Assembly (NCBI GenBank): GCA_032207245.1
Contig: CM063509.1
Span: forward strand, 105,142,021 to 105,206,020
Direction of reading: 5' to 3'
Length of the DNA stretch: 64,000 nucleotides
Origin: Pardosa pseudoannulata
Lineage: Eukaryota; Arthropoda; Arachnida; Araneae; Lycosidae
Part shown: piece by piece, positions 11,250 to 25,631 of the stretch
Position numbering within the stretch: position 1 is the stretch's first letter
Layout: every line of letters starts with the position of its first letter
Notes under the pieces: generated by a model
Told to the model about the DNA's origin: nothing
Database searches by the model: none
The model's input: the letters and a program-made list of their open reading frames with translations, nothing else
Made by a program: the position numbers and the translations under genes

Positions 11250-13530
11250 CTGTCAACCTACACTATCCATTATTTAACTAAGAAAGCTATAAAAATTTAT
11301 AAACAGAAAAGAATTATTTAATTTACACCCCATAAATCCTATATGGTTAAAATTAAAACCCTCTATCTATAGTACTATGTAACACATTATTGAAAAATAA
11401 GAAATAATCTAAAAAAAAGGTGCTTTTTAAATAAGGAAAATTAATAAAATAATCAGTATGGCAAGTCAAATGAGAACAATTATTATTATCACAGTTTATG
11501 GCACAAATTAACTAAAATAAGAATAAAATAGGGTTGGTAGGAAAAAATGATCCCAGTTTTTTTTTAAACTGAAAAAAAAAAATGTGTAACACTTTTTCTA
11601 TCTTTTTTTTTTTTTTTTAAAGAATATAATGTTAAAATTTTGTAGAGGCATCTCACTAAACAGTACATATTACATGTATAACCAAACACCAATGCAAACA
11701 TACACATGTACAGGTACAGCATGCACAAGAACTATAAGAAGCACCTCAGCTATTTTCTCTATATTGTTTTCCCCCTTTATAATTACACCACAGGAAATAA
11801 AGAACACAATGGTCTCATCAAAAAATAAACTCTCAGAATACTTTTTAACATTAATAGATTATACATTTATGCTGAAAACTGAAAAGCACACACCCATACA
11901 TACATACATACATACATACACACAACACAAAACAAACAAAACATATACTACCTACCATAAAACCCATGCATTTGAATTAACTAGGCTAACAAAGCCATCA
12001 GCTGAAATGCTTGCATGCAATTTCATCAATTCAACACTTGAAAAAAGATTTAAAAGCAATCTCTGGTTAACAGGATATAAGATCGTTAGATTATAAAACA
12101 CAGAGTTGAAGAAAAATATATAATTATAAGCTAGAATATTGAAATTGTGAATAAGTATGAGATTAAAAAGAAGAAAAATATACATTAACATGTAAAATAC
12201 TTAGTCAAATATATGAAAATGTATACACTGTTATACATGTGAAGTATAAAACTTGATTAATGAGTAAACATTATGCTTGAAAAAGTAGAAAAATAAAGTT
12301 ATATACTATAAAACATTTATTCACTTGACAGATTAAGCAAATTTTTTTTAACTAATTAAAGAAAAATGAATGTATTGAATGTGCAAAGATCTAGATGAAT
12401 AGTTTCTGTAGAGTAGATAAAGTAGATTAATTGAAAGACAATGATTAACCTTTACAGTTTGCATGCCAGTAATATTTCTATGTTACAGAAAGAATAAGAA
12501 AGGTGAAAAATACAAGTTAGTCTTCTTTGTAAGAAATAATAAACTATTTAAAAGACAAAGAACACAGAAAAGAAATAATTTAGAACAGACAGATCAAAAG
12601 AAATTACTATTACTTAAATTACAGAGAGTATTTAAAAAGCTAAATTGTTTACATTTAAATGGCCTGCTTAACCAGAGATTTAACATATGATTGGTATAAA
12701 GCAAACAATATTTAATCTTAATTTAATATTAAAGAAAAAAAGTTTTCTTTAAAAGAAATATCACCAACTGATATGGCAACTGGATGTTAAAACCACATAT
12801 TATAATATCACAAATTTATCTCATGATAAAAAAGCTCAAAGAGAACACACTGCAGAGTTATTTACATTTAACAAATGCCTACACAGTAAGCATTTTCATA
12901 TTGACTTGAAATCAAGATCTACAAGACCTCACTGTAAGGAGTACATAACTCAGAGACATTTTTGTATGTCCTGAAGTACCTTCTACTAAGACCTCCAAAT
13001 TCTATCTGTATTTAAAAGGGACAGGATTTAGAACTATACTAAGCTACTTCAAAGACAAAATAGAAGCAATAAAAGCAGTGGTCAATATGGTGTTGATTAG
13101 TTTATCAAGTAAATTAAAATATAATTATGTGTGTATAAGATCTTCAGTAGAGTACACAAGAAGTTATACTTTCATTTAGTTACTAAGCCATTTACTTCAA
13201 GTAATTGACCACTGGATAAAACCAATTAGATTAATGGGAAATTAGGTTTAGAGCAAGACATACCATTGTAAAAAATATTTTTTATAAAACCAATCCTTTC
13301 ATAAGTTCTAAATTATCATTTAGTTTCCATCAAATATTTTTATTTAATATGTTAGAAAAGTCTAGACAGAAAGAAAATTCAGAATCAATGAAAATTTTCT
13401 AAAACTTGAAAGGAAGATAAGTTATGCTAATAATTTTATTCCAATGTTTAAGGTAATTTATTACTAAATATGAAAGTATAGATAAACACTTTACTTTTGG
13501 GGAAAAAAAAATTTGAATATTTTAATATAC

Positions 13531-13562
<32 letters not shown>

Positions 13563-16500
13563 ATAATAGTGCAAGCCACCCTTTTCGGATTTTATACAAA
13601 TATGAAAATATAACAGTACAATGAATATTTATATTTTATTATAAATTTAGCAGTAATTAAAAAAGGATAATGTTCTTAAGAAACTTTTTATGTTTTCAAA
13701 AGATTATTAAGAAATTTATACAATATAGTCTTGCTCTAACACCTACACTAAAGGACAAAGCTTTAAAATTAAAATGCACAGAACAATAAAAAGCTTCCCA
13801 AACTTCTAAATGCTATTGAAGAAAAAACTATTAAAGTCAAACCACTTTAAGAATGATTTTTAGGCATGGAAAATATGAAGGGAAGGGAAAAGTTGGAAAA
13901 AAAATAGATACCTTCAATAAAGTATAATTTTAATAACTTCAAGGCCTAACAGTTAAAATGAAAGATAAATAAATAAAACTAAATTTTTAGGGTAAAAAAA
14001 TCATATTATAGTTTAGAAAATTAATATACCAAATATAAATCTGTTTATGTTATTTTGGGAAACACATAAATAATCTGCTATTATTATATTTATTCTGAGT
14101 TAATAAATACTTCCAATTATATAAGTATGAAACAAAACTTATAAATGGTCAAATAAACAACTACCTTATGATAACTATGTATCTGTTTTTACTTCCACCA
14201 TTTTAAATTGTATTGTTAACTTGTAATAAAAAAAATTGTAAAAAATGCTGTGATGAAAAAAATTTAAAGGAAGAAGTTCCAACTTAGATAGTACTGTTTT
14301 AAATTTTTTTCAATAGAGCATTGCTGTTACAAACAGCAACTGTTCCCAATAACTTATTATAAACAGTATGAACTGAACTTAAAACATAATGGAAGAAAGG
14401 AATTATTAACACTATAATCTATGAAAACAAATTTTTTTTGTACCATACTTTAAGAATAACATAGGCTCATGAGGAATAGCATTTACTAAAATATATATAC
14501 TTTAGAACACAGGTTCCCAAATTGTTGCAGTAACAGAGTGCTAGATTTTATTTAACAGCTATATACTGCATTTAGTAAATATAATAACAAAAAAGCACTG
14601 AAAATAGATAGTAGTTTCACCATTTAAACTTGCTGTGCATTATATTTCATTTTTAAAATTCTTTCTGCATTAATATTCTATTGTAGATTAAAAGAAAAAA
14701 CTTTAATGAACATTATAAGTTGTTGGTTACGAACTGATTGTTGACTAAAATGTAATTGATTTGAAAAATAAGAAAACACAACCGGTTTTATATGCAACAA
14801 AAGATTTTTCCAATACTTTCATAAAAATGACAGATTTTCTAATTGTTTCTGCAAATAAGGAGATAAGTCCAGCACAGTCTGATGTTGCCCTTTGATGTAA
14901 ATTTATTTTATTGACTGGCAGTTGGGAAATTGTGATTATCTAATTGGCTGATTGTCTTTATATAAAGAGAAATGTTTCACCTGATCAGTGATAGATAATT
15001 TATGCTTGATTTTTTGTTACATACCAAGAGCATAAAAAGTCATAATATTAAATTTATTTTGTCCCATTTTCATTTTAAAACATATTCTTAAATTTATGTT
15101 TGATAAAACTATTATTGTATATTGTATTTATACTTGATAAAAAACTAAATTAAATTTCTTGTCACTACAACCTGAATCAAGAGCCATGGCAAATGGTGCT
15201 CCTCTCCATTTTTAAAATCAAACTTTATGGTATTGAATAGCACTGCTTGCACAGATGTTTACAATTGCCCAGAATCTGCTTTAATCAGTGGATGCTGGTC
15301 TCATTAGCCCTCATGTAGCAAAATAGTAGACTAAAACACTCCCAAACAAACCTTAAATAATTTCGTTTTTTAAGGTCTATCTTCAAAGGATTGAGTTTAA
15401 AAAATATGAACAAAGAAATGAACATATGAAACAGTCCATATGAACAGAGTAAAGTCATAAACCAACTCTCTTCTTTGTAGGAAGAAATATAGCCAAGAAA
15501 ATAATTTCTTTTATTATGGTATTCTAAATTTAAATGTCCTAGAAATTTTGTAGAGTGCAATGGAAATTTGTGATAATTTTAGAATAAACTAAACAGGCTA
15601 GAAAAGGGAAATTTTTTTAAATAGAATTATTAAAACACCTATGCCTCAAATCATTGAAAAACTTTATTTAATAATTTGAGGGTAAAAATAAAGATTATAT
15701 TTAAAATATAAATTAAGATATGATAAAATGAAATGAAACTTAAACCATACACAATGTCTTATAACTTAAATAATGGATGTTTTAATATAAATAATCTATA
15801 TGCTATGATTATCATAGAAAAACATCATATAAAAAATTGATTAGCCATTTTTTAAATTTTCTTATTGCTTTTATAATGTAAAAATATATAAGTACTATAG
15901 TTTTATTATTAAATAAATTTTTAATTTGTACAGCAAAGCAGCTTTTTAAATAACATGGATCATTTAAAAGACATTAATTATCAAAGAGATTAAAAAGTCA
16001 ATAAAAAATTTGTTTTAAAATAATTTTAAAAAATTTAGCATACATAATTATGTTTCAAACATAACTGGAAAAAAAAAAAAGGAAAGAAATGGAAGAGAAG
16101 ATGGAATCTCTAAAAGGTATAATAAAGATAAACGACAAAGAAAACTTTATGTGTTCCAGAAAGCCTGAAATCAATTTTAAATGGTTTGACTTTTCTCGAA
16201 TTAAGTGATAAAAAAATAATTACTTTGATGAACAGTGACATCCATGTAGAACTTTTCCTTCAAGAAAATTAAAAAAGAGCAGAAATTTATCATTAACTTT
16301 GAAGATATGCAAATGATCTGTATAACCATATATATGTATATACAAGTTACAACAAGTATTTGGGGATATATCCACATTTAGCAATCTTATAAAAATGCAT
16401 ACACAGAACGACACTTGGAACTTTTTTCATTTTTTTTTTTTAAAGAATAATAATTTCGTTAACAACCATAAGTAAAGGAATTTTATAAAAACAATCCTTT

Positions 16501-19500
16501 ATATATATATATATATATATGACATAACTAAATAATATATATTTTTATAATATTGACATTCACTTTCTTCATTTGAAATTTCTTTTTTAAACCATAGATA
16601 GAGAGTGACAAATCAATGTTATAATTTTTGTAAGAACTATCATTTTCCAAAGGTAAAAAGGAACAACATTAATTTAAATATATTTTGTTTTAAAAGAAAG
16701 CCTTGTACTGACTCAAAATATATTTTTCAGCTTCATTAGGAAGTAATTCACAAATTTCTTAACATCAATATAAAAATTAAATTAATGCTTTCATTCTTCA
16801 AAGCAATGTTTTGCTCTTCTTATTGTATGGTGATATTATTAAAATTTTAAGTAATACTCAGAAAATAATTCAAATTTCCTAATATAGTAATTATTGTAAT
16901 GCACCCACATTTACAGTAAGACCATAATAAGATGTAAGAAACATTGCAACTTTATATATATATGGTTCTCTAGCAATGTGAAATAAATGAGGTCATAAAG
17001 TAAAGATGAAAAAATGAACCTGGACAGCTTTCAAAAAATGAAATGTTAAAGTTTAAATTGCAGAAAAAAAAGTTTCTTTTCAACGTAACTTAACAGCAAT
17101 TATTTTCATAAAATATTGTATAGATGTAAATTTTATACGATATATAATGTTATAAATAGATTAATGTTACAAAAGAATATGGTAATTTTGCGTATATTAA
17201 AATAAGGCTTAACTATTAAAAGTAAAATAAAATTTTATTACATATTTTGTGCTGAAAAAATATATACAGTAGGCATATATAAAGTACAATGGCAGATAAT
17301 AAAAGTTGCAGACAATTACCTTTACAAATTAGGTTTCCCTAAAGATAATTTAAAAAATATCCTTTTATGCATTAAGAATTCCTGAAAAAAAATCTAGAAA
17401 TTTAAAAACATATATAAAACTTCCGTTTAGATTTCAAAAAGAATATTTGAACCAAAATTAAAGTTCTGGAACTTACATTTCTCAAGTTGCAAAACAATGC
17501 TTTAAAGTAATGTTTTTAATATTTAAAAATTTTGATAATTTTCCATTAAACATTTATATATTTTGAAAATATTTACATCTTTATACATTTATATTAAATC
17601 ACAATTATTTTAAAAATTTTAAAATAGAAAATTTTAGTACAAGATCAACAAAGTATATATATTTTACAAATAGAATGAATGTCAATTAGAGATATAAAAA
17701 GAATGTTTATCATGCAACTTTAATTTACAATATAATCTTTCTGATTATATATATATATATCAATGGGATGAAAGTTTAAAAGAAGATAGTATAAGTGAAA
17801 ATCGAATTTTTAATAGAAACAGAGAAATTAAACACAAATCTTTTATACATTAACAGATGAATATGTACATTTTAGCACATGTCATACATACTTTCAACGA
17901 CACTATTTACAAAAAATTGAGTGCAAAGATGATTCTATTGCACATTTAACAGAGGCCAACTTAAAATATTTTTAACTTGATGCACCTTTACATTTCCAAA
18001 TACTATTCAGGAAAATAGTCAATACATTTAAAAACATTTACAACAATGTTACAATTTTTTTTGAACAGACACAATTTTATATACATGACAAAAAATGCAT
18101 TTTTGTAACATTCAAGAGAATATATATATATATATTTTTCAAATTATCTCTAAAAATTAAAAAGGAACAGATGATTTTTAATAATGCAAATACACTATTA
18201 TAATTCAATCTTTTATAAATCTAGTTTAAAACAAAAAATGCAATATGAAAAAGCATGTGTACAAAGAACTGGAAAATAAAATTTTGCAAGTATACGTTTA
18301 TAGGCCTATTAAGTTTGTTCTTTAAGGAAATAAATAACCAATAAAAACAAAATGGATGTGCATGCAGTAATAATTAAATATAACAACCCATGCTCCAAAT
18401 ACATGATAATTAGATTATAGCATTTTACCTATATTTCAACAAAATTAATGATGTAAGATCATATATTTGTACAAAGTAATTTTGCTTGTTAAGTTATATC
18501 GAATAGAAATATTAAAAGCAATAACCCCATCTTTTTATTCTAAAAGTATACAAAATGAATGTTAAAGTTTCAAGTGAAAAGTATCAGTTCTAGATTTTAT
18601 TTTTATTTCTTCATACAATTACTCGAACTTAACAATCTTGTATCAAAAACAGCATTTGTTGTGAATACTGAGTTTGTTAATAAAGAAAGAATGGCATATA
18701 TAAGATATGATATTTTAAATATTTTCCTTTTAATAATCAAACACTTTTTCCCAACAACATATAATTCAATAACCCAATCTTTTTGAGAAATGAAAACATT
18801 TTTCCATGTCAAGGAATAAAAATATATTACTTACTAACAAAAAAATATGAAGAATAAAACTAAAAAAGTTGAATTTAAACTTTTTTCCAATTGCCTAAAT
18901 TGTTTTAAGGATTTTCTGAAGCAGAATTTTTTTTAACATTTTAAATAGTTATAAAATAATACTTGAGATGCATGAATAAATGTATGCCTTAAAACATTAT
19001 CAACAATAACACATTTCATTAATTTATCTGTAAGAATGCTTTAAAATATTAAAATTTTGTAATTAGTAAAACAGAATAATTTTTTCTGAACTTTGTTCTT
19101 GAACAAAATAATATATCCTTACCATCACTTGCAATTTTGAATATTTTTTCTTTCTAGGTATGAGCAAAATTAAATAGTCAAAAGTAATATCAATCAATAT
19201 AAAAAAATGCAAACATGACAGCGAATATTTTTAAATTATAAAAAAAAAAATGATCCATAAAATAGAGTTACCGGCCATAGAGAAGAGTTTGAAATAGATA
19301 TACATAATTTTTGCAGCAGAGCTGAAAACTAAATTTCTGTGAGAGGAAATATTAATAATTGGAATACATAACACACACTTTCTGTTTCATTCTATGAAAA
19401 AACAATTATATTTAAAAAATTTAGCAATATATTTATATTTAAAAACAGAACAGAAATATATTTTTGCAAGCTACACAATGAGTAAACTTGATAGGCCTAA

Positions 19501-21976
19501 AGTACACAAGCTAATTGTCCATAATGCAGTACATATATAAACAAGTGAAAAAATAAAATATATTTTTTTTTTATTATTAATAAAAAGCATTGGAGATATT
19601 TTCTATATATGATAATTCTTTGGAATAAAAGTATCACATTCATCATGAACTTAAAATATGAAAGCATCACAGCATGTCTTTTAAACATATTCACTTTCCA
19701 TTTATAGAAAAACAATTTATGCCATTGAATATTCACCGGTATTTCTCATGGAAGATCATGCATAATAACTTTAATTTTCCGAACACTTGAACATTCACTT
19801 TTAATTACTGAACAAATCTCTGTATTAGAGGTGAGTTCCAAGCTTTTTTTTCTCTTTTCAAAATTTCTGATTTTTGTGAACTACATAACTTAATAACAAC
19901 ACAGCTTCAGCATATAATCCATTGTTACAGTTTATATATACATAAAACACCAAAGTTCACAAAGGATTTCATAAATGTGACACACATCATATAACATTAT
20001 ACATTTACAGTGCTGTTATTGGTTTCTAACATTACAGAAATCAAATCAAAAATTATTAATGAATATTAAGCAACATCTTAAATCTATGATTTTTATAATT
20101 TTTTAAAGAATTATATGAGGAATTAAAGCTTGCCTCACCTCTAAAGTGCACAAGAACTTATAGTTCCTTAAACTGTAATTCCTATTACATTTCAATGTTG
20201 GATAAAAAACAAATATAACTATATAAACTTATTAAAAACGTAATTCTAAAATTTTATATGAAATTGCCATTTAATTAAAAATTTAGCATTTTCTACTTTT
20301 TAAACACAATTCTGAATATGATACTCAGAAAAACAAATTTTAAAATTTTATATATTAAAAAAAATTTTAAGTATCATAACAATTTCATAAAAAATCCCAA
20401 ACAACAAAACAGATCATTTGTGCTGTATATTTCAAAAAAGGAAAAAAGAAATGTTTAAACAGTATCCTAAAGATTAAATAAAGATTTTATTTTTTTCAAC
20501 AAGATAAAAATGCAAGTATTAACAAATGCAGAAAAACAATTAAGATTATGCTATAACACAAATAAAGGCAAATCTCTAACTTGTCTTGCAGTATATTCCA
20601 ACATTATAGTCATACTAATATATAGCTCATTAGTCAGCAAAATGTTTCTAGATATAGAAGGATTGTCAAAGCTACAACAAAGTATTTAGAAAATATACAA
20701 CAAAATTTTCTTTATACTTTTAATATTTTCTCAATTGAAACCCAATAATAACATACAAAACTATGCTATAGTATTTTAGATTCTTTCCCCCCACTTTTTA
20801 TGGATTTTGAACAAGCAAAATTTATAAACAAAAAAGTTGTAAAATGCCAGTAGCTAAAATTTATATAAAAATGATATTTTAAATACATGTACCATACAAC
20901 AGTAAAATCTCATTAATAGGTCTTTATTAAAACTTTTATTTTTAATGTAAAATTGATAAAAGCACTAGAAAAATATTTTGAATAATTTTCTAAGAGATTT
21001 TCCTTACACCAGGAGATTTATAATATTTTCCCTGATAACCATAAATTAACGGTAAATACAATGTGCAATAGGCATTTATATTATACTTAAAAAAGCAACC
21101 TTATATTATATCAAATAAGAAAAAAATATTTATTAAACATTCTACTTAACCATAAATCTTCATTATATATTTGTTTTGTTGTTACATTAAAGTTTCACAC
21201 TTATTTTAAATCCATATATTAAAAAATTAATAAATTCAGAAAAACAATTTTATCAGCTATCTAATTTTGATTATATGATACACAGTCTTGAAACACAAGA
21301 CAGATTAATGAGACTATTTCTGCAGCATATGAATAACTTATCTGCAAGATAACAAACAATTAAAACAATTTTTTTTTGATTTGTTTAACAGTTTGAAAAA
21401 TAGGAAAACATGATTGGCACACTAAAAAGGAAAGCTACTGGATGATGCATGACAAAATATTCCACTTAAATCAGAATCACTTAAAATATTTCCAGTGTCT
21501 TAATTTTTATTTACAATGGAATAATTACTATTTATAAAATGCAAACATACTTGAAATAAATTTGGCACCAAAATATGAGGACGGTTCAAGCCTATCCAGC
21601 TTGAAGTCAGCATCTCCAAGCAAATCAATATATTTTATTTTATTTTTTTGCAAATTATCAGAATGCTCTTATATGTAAAGAATACCTTATAAGCTACATA
21701 TGAGTATTAATGAATGTGTAATCATTAAAAACTTGCTTTAAATACTTAAAAATATCTCCTGTAACAAAATACACACTGTAGACAGAACAAAGGTATTGAG
21801 GCAAATGAAGGCAAGTTTGTTTTTGATCTGAGCACAGCCCCAAACCTGCAGTACTTTAAAATCTCAGCAATGTTACAAAATGAGCAAATATTCAACATTG
21901 GGAGTCCTTTGAAGTTTGGAAATAAAATTTTCCATAGACTAAAAACATTCCTTTCTGATTTTATGCAACTTTTACC

Positions 21977-22064
21977 TCAACATTCATACCTATTCTTTTT
22001 GTCATTTTCTGGTTGTCTGTGACTTTTCATATGAGCACTTCTACTTTTCACTTTACTAAAAACT
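21977..22064 (-). CDS. ZNF541/TRERF1-like: Coding exon 17 (residues 1558-1586), second half of finger 5 and stop
   Basis: Acceptor TTTTCTTTCAG before 22064; coding stops at TGA 21977-21979. Encodes [19 protein letters not shown] and then NDKKNRYEC. FxKVKSRxAHMKxH is the hallmark C-terminal finger of TRERF1, MIDEAS and ZNF541, which also lies at the extreme C-terminus of those proteins. A GTATGA a few bases before the stop could act as an alternative donor, so a further exon cannot be excluded. Confidence 0.88.
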
Positions 22065-22568
22065 CTGAAAGAAAAAAATAAATTTATAAAATATGATATG
22101 TTTAATCTAAACACACATATTTTTTTTTTTAAATGAAAAGAATTCAATAAGAATTCACACCACAGATATTCATTTCATTATAATCGTGAATGTCTTTAAG
22201 GAGACAGGTGTACAAGAATTAATCTCAAATTTAAACTTTCCTCTTAATGCAAGCATTGACAACACAATTACAAAGTTCATACATGCTTTTATAAGTAAAA
22301 ATCAACCAATTTTTTAGAATTTTATCAGTTGTTTTTTGACTTTTTTGAGAAAGAAAATTATGGCCAACAGAAAGTTATTCAGATTTATAATTTTGATTAC
22401 TCTCCTAAATAATAAAACTTTACAAGCAGTTACTTCAATTTCAAAATTATCAAATGTTCTTTCCTTGCAGAACTTCTTGCACATTTCAAACCCCTTTCAT
22501 ATATCATTTTGTAAAGCTTCATAAATACTTCAGTGGAGAAAACGATGATTCACTGATACATCAAAAAG

Positions 22569-22612
<44 letters not shown>

Positions 22613-23154
22613 GTAATATATCAAAATTATTACACTTAAATCTAAAACTCTCCTTTTCCCCCTCTTAGTCTTTCATATCTATTTTTCTAGCTATGTAATA
22701 TCTTATTTAAAAGAGTGTTAACTGACTTGAATTCTTTTTACCAGTCTCCCAAAGCTTACTCTGGAATAAATGCTAGTTTTCTGTCCACTCCCCACATTTT
22801 TCAGCTGCCCCAAGAAAAATGGTTCACTTTTATAAAGTTCCTTTCTTACAGTTAATAATGCTGACTAAACTGCTAGTCTCATGGGAAGAACACTCATTGT
22901 GAGGCAAAATTTGCAGTATTTTAGTCATCAATCATAAGTGTATTTTTGTCATCATTTAATTCTAATCTCTTGTCTTGAAAAGACATATTTTTCTTAGTCT
23001 CAAATAAAGTTAAAGTTCTACCTTGAACTTTGCTGTTGTCTTAATAAAGTGACTGTAAACTACTTTGGTCTGCCCATTGACCAGTAAGCCTGGCCAATTA
23101 AAAATAATAGGGAATAAAATCACTTAGTAGAATCGAGTATAAAATTTGCACGTT

Positions 23155-23212
<58 letters not shown>

Positions 23213-25568
23213 TTATACATATTTAGAGAGAGATAAAGAGCAGGACTGTATTTGGCAGATATCAGTGCTATGCTTTCCATAAAGCATTGTAATTTTTTGC
23301 TGAAATTAAATAGATTTTTTAATTTCCATTTATTATTACTATAGTTAAAAATCCACCTTTTTTCCGAAATTTTTGGATTTTATTTCCCCTTAGTACCAAA
23401 ATCTGTAAAAATTCTAGGTTTATTTGTAAATTTAAACTAAAAAATGTAAATTTTATGAATAATTCATACATGTTGTCATGTACGATATATTAATAAAACA
23501 AATTTTTATTCAGTAGTTCATGCTGGAATGAACAGATTGTTACAGTGGATAGTCTTATTATAGAAAAATATTCAAAATGTAGACATACTTTCCACAGATT
23601 TTACAAGGAAACCCTTCTATTGGCTCCACAGTGAAGTCATATGTAGAAGAAACTGCAGAACCATTGTATGTAGAAGTTGAAACAGGTATAGTGCTGTTGA
23701 CATCAGATGATTTTGTAGAAGTAGTGCCATTCACTGTTACACGTTTCTCAGATATATCCTGAAGGAGTAAAATACTCTATAGCTGAAATTCTCAGAATGT
23801 AAACATATATACTAAGAACATTAAATACAGTATAACATTGATTATTCCACTTAATTGGGACTATTAGTACCTTGGATATCGGAAATCTTAATCAATAGAT
23901 ACTGTATATATTATATTTTTTTTAGTAAAATTTTTGTAACTATATGTACTTACTAAGTTAAATAATGAAAGATGCATTTTTAAAAATAACCCAAATCTCA
24001 AGAAAATATTTTATAATTTAAGTATAACATACATTAATTTGTTAAATGTACATTATTATTTAAAAAAAAAAAACCTTATATTTCATTGCAAAAGTCCAGA
24101 ATTTCTATCAGTGGATGCCTTATCACACTAATTTTTGAACAAAAGATCAACGTAATATTGCCTCTTTGGTCTAAAAATCTTGCAATACTGTCTGGAAATT
24201 AAGTGATTTTAGGGGCAGAGTAGCACAGACAATGAACTAAAAAGGAGGTCTCAACTCATTTAGAAAAAGAGTTTGATATAACAAAGGGTTTAATTCTAAA
24301 GTTAAAATATACTTCATTTCTAATAACACACACACACACATTAAATATTCAAAATAAATTAGCTTGGTTAACAAAAAACCTCAGTTAATTGGAGTTCAGA
24401 TAATCAAGGTTCTACTGTACATAAGTTCAATCAATTCTAAGCAAATTCAAGAGTTCTAATCAAATTCTTAAATAAAAAAGTAAAGTTAGAGGAAATGTAA
24501 TATGAAATAACACATTTCATTCACAAGGTAAAATCATTGTGCTGGATTATAGCATAAAATGTAAAGCTAAAGTAAGTAAAGCACAAATAAAGAAAGTATA
24601 CAGACAGTTATTTCTTTGCTTTGAGTGAGCAATATTCTCAATGCAAGAGAACTGAGTGGATTGTAAAAGAAGACTGCAATCAGTGTCCTTTCACAAGCCA
24701 CTAAGTACAAACAATCCCATTCATTACTGATTAAAGCACAAAGCATACCTCAGGAGTTCTCCTATTAACAGAAGCAGGTGGAGAAATGTTTCTTTTGGGA
24801 GGTTTTTCTTCAGTTTCTTGAGATTCTTCTTTTGACCTGAGATTGTAATACAGACTTTCTTGTTCTTTTCTTCTTCTAATAAGTCTTAACCTTTTATACT
24901 CATCTGGACATACTTTTTTCCATAAGTAATAGAACTGAATACACTGTTTCACAGTTTTAGATGGAATCTGTAGAAGAAATAAAGTAGATGATCATTGGGT
25001 TATATCCTAATAAGTGCAAATTAAATGCAAGTGATTATACACTACAATATATGAAAGAAAATTCTTTCTCATCGTTCATTTCAGCCAGATGTAAAACATG
25101 TTTAAGGAAATAGAAAATTCTTTATAAAGTAAATCTTACAAAATCTAATAGTTAACTAAGAAAATAAAACGCAGAAAAATGAGTTATACAAACTAAAATT
25201 TATTTCCCATAAAATAAATGAAAAATACTGTCTACATTTATAAATAAATATTTACTTAACTTTAAAAAATAATGACTGATTTACTATGAAATAAGTTCAT
25301 ATTACAAAGCAAATAATATTCTAGGTGTTCTAACATTTTTTAATACAAAGATACTAATAAAATATAACCCAGAAAGTTAATTAGTAAAATCACAGTTTTC
25401 TAATATCAAAAAAGTTAATTTTTGATCCTGCAAACATGTTCAAGTTTTAATAATGAAATACATTTTTAACAATTTATAGACAGAAATGAGAGGCAATTAT
25501 TAACATGATCCCCTTTAATGATATAGAACAGACCTGACCAAACCAAAAGACTTCACCACACACATATA

Positions 25569-25631
<63 letters not shown>

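Larger units (their letters stand above)
22065..23588 (-). other. Intron 16 of the ELM2-SANT gene
   Basis: GT/AG intron carrying two (TA)n tracts (22570-22610 and 23153-23207). No gene inside; the small open frames at 22336-22639 lack motifs. Confidence 0.8.

Noticed and set aside
11629..12096. 155-codon open frame on the + strand
   Set aside because: Contains translated microsatellite (threonine/histidine/tyrosine run) and no domain; lies in the putative 3' UTR.
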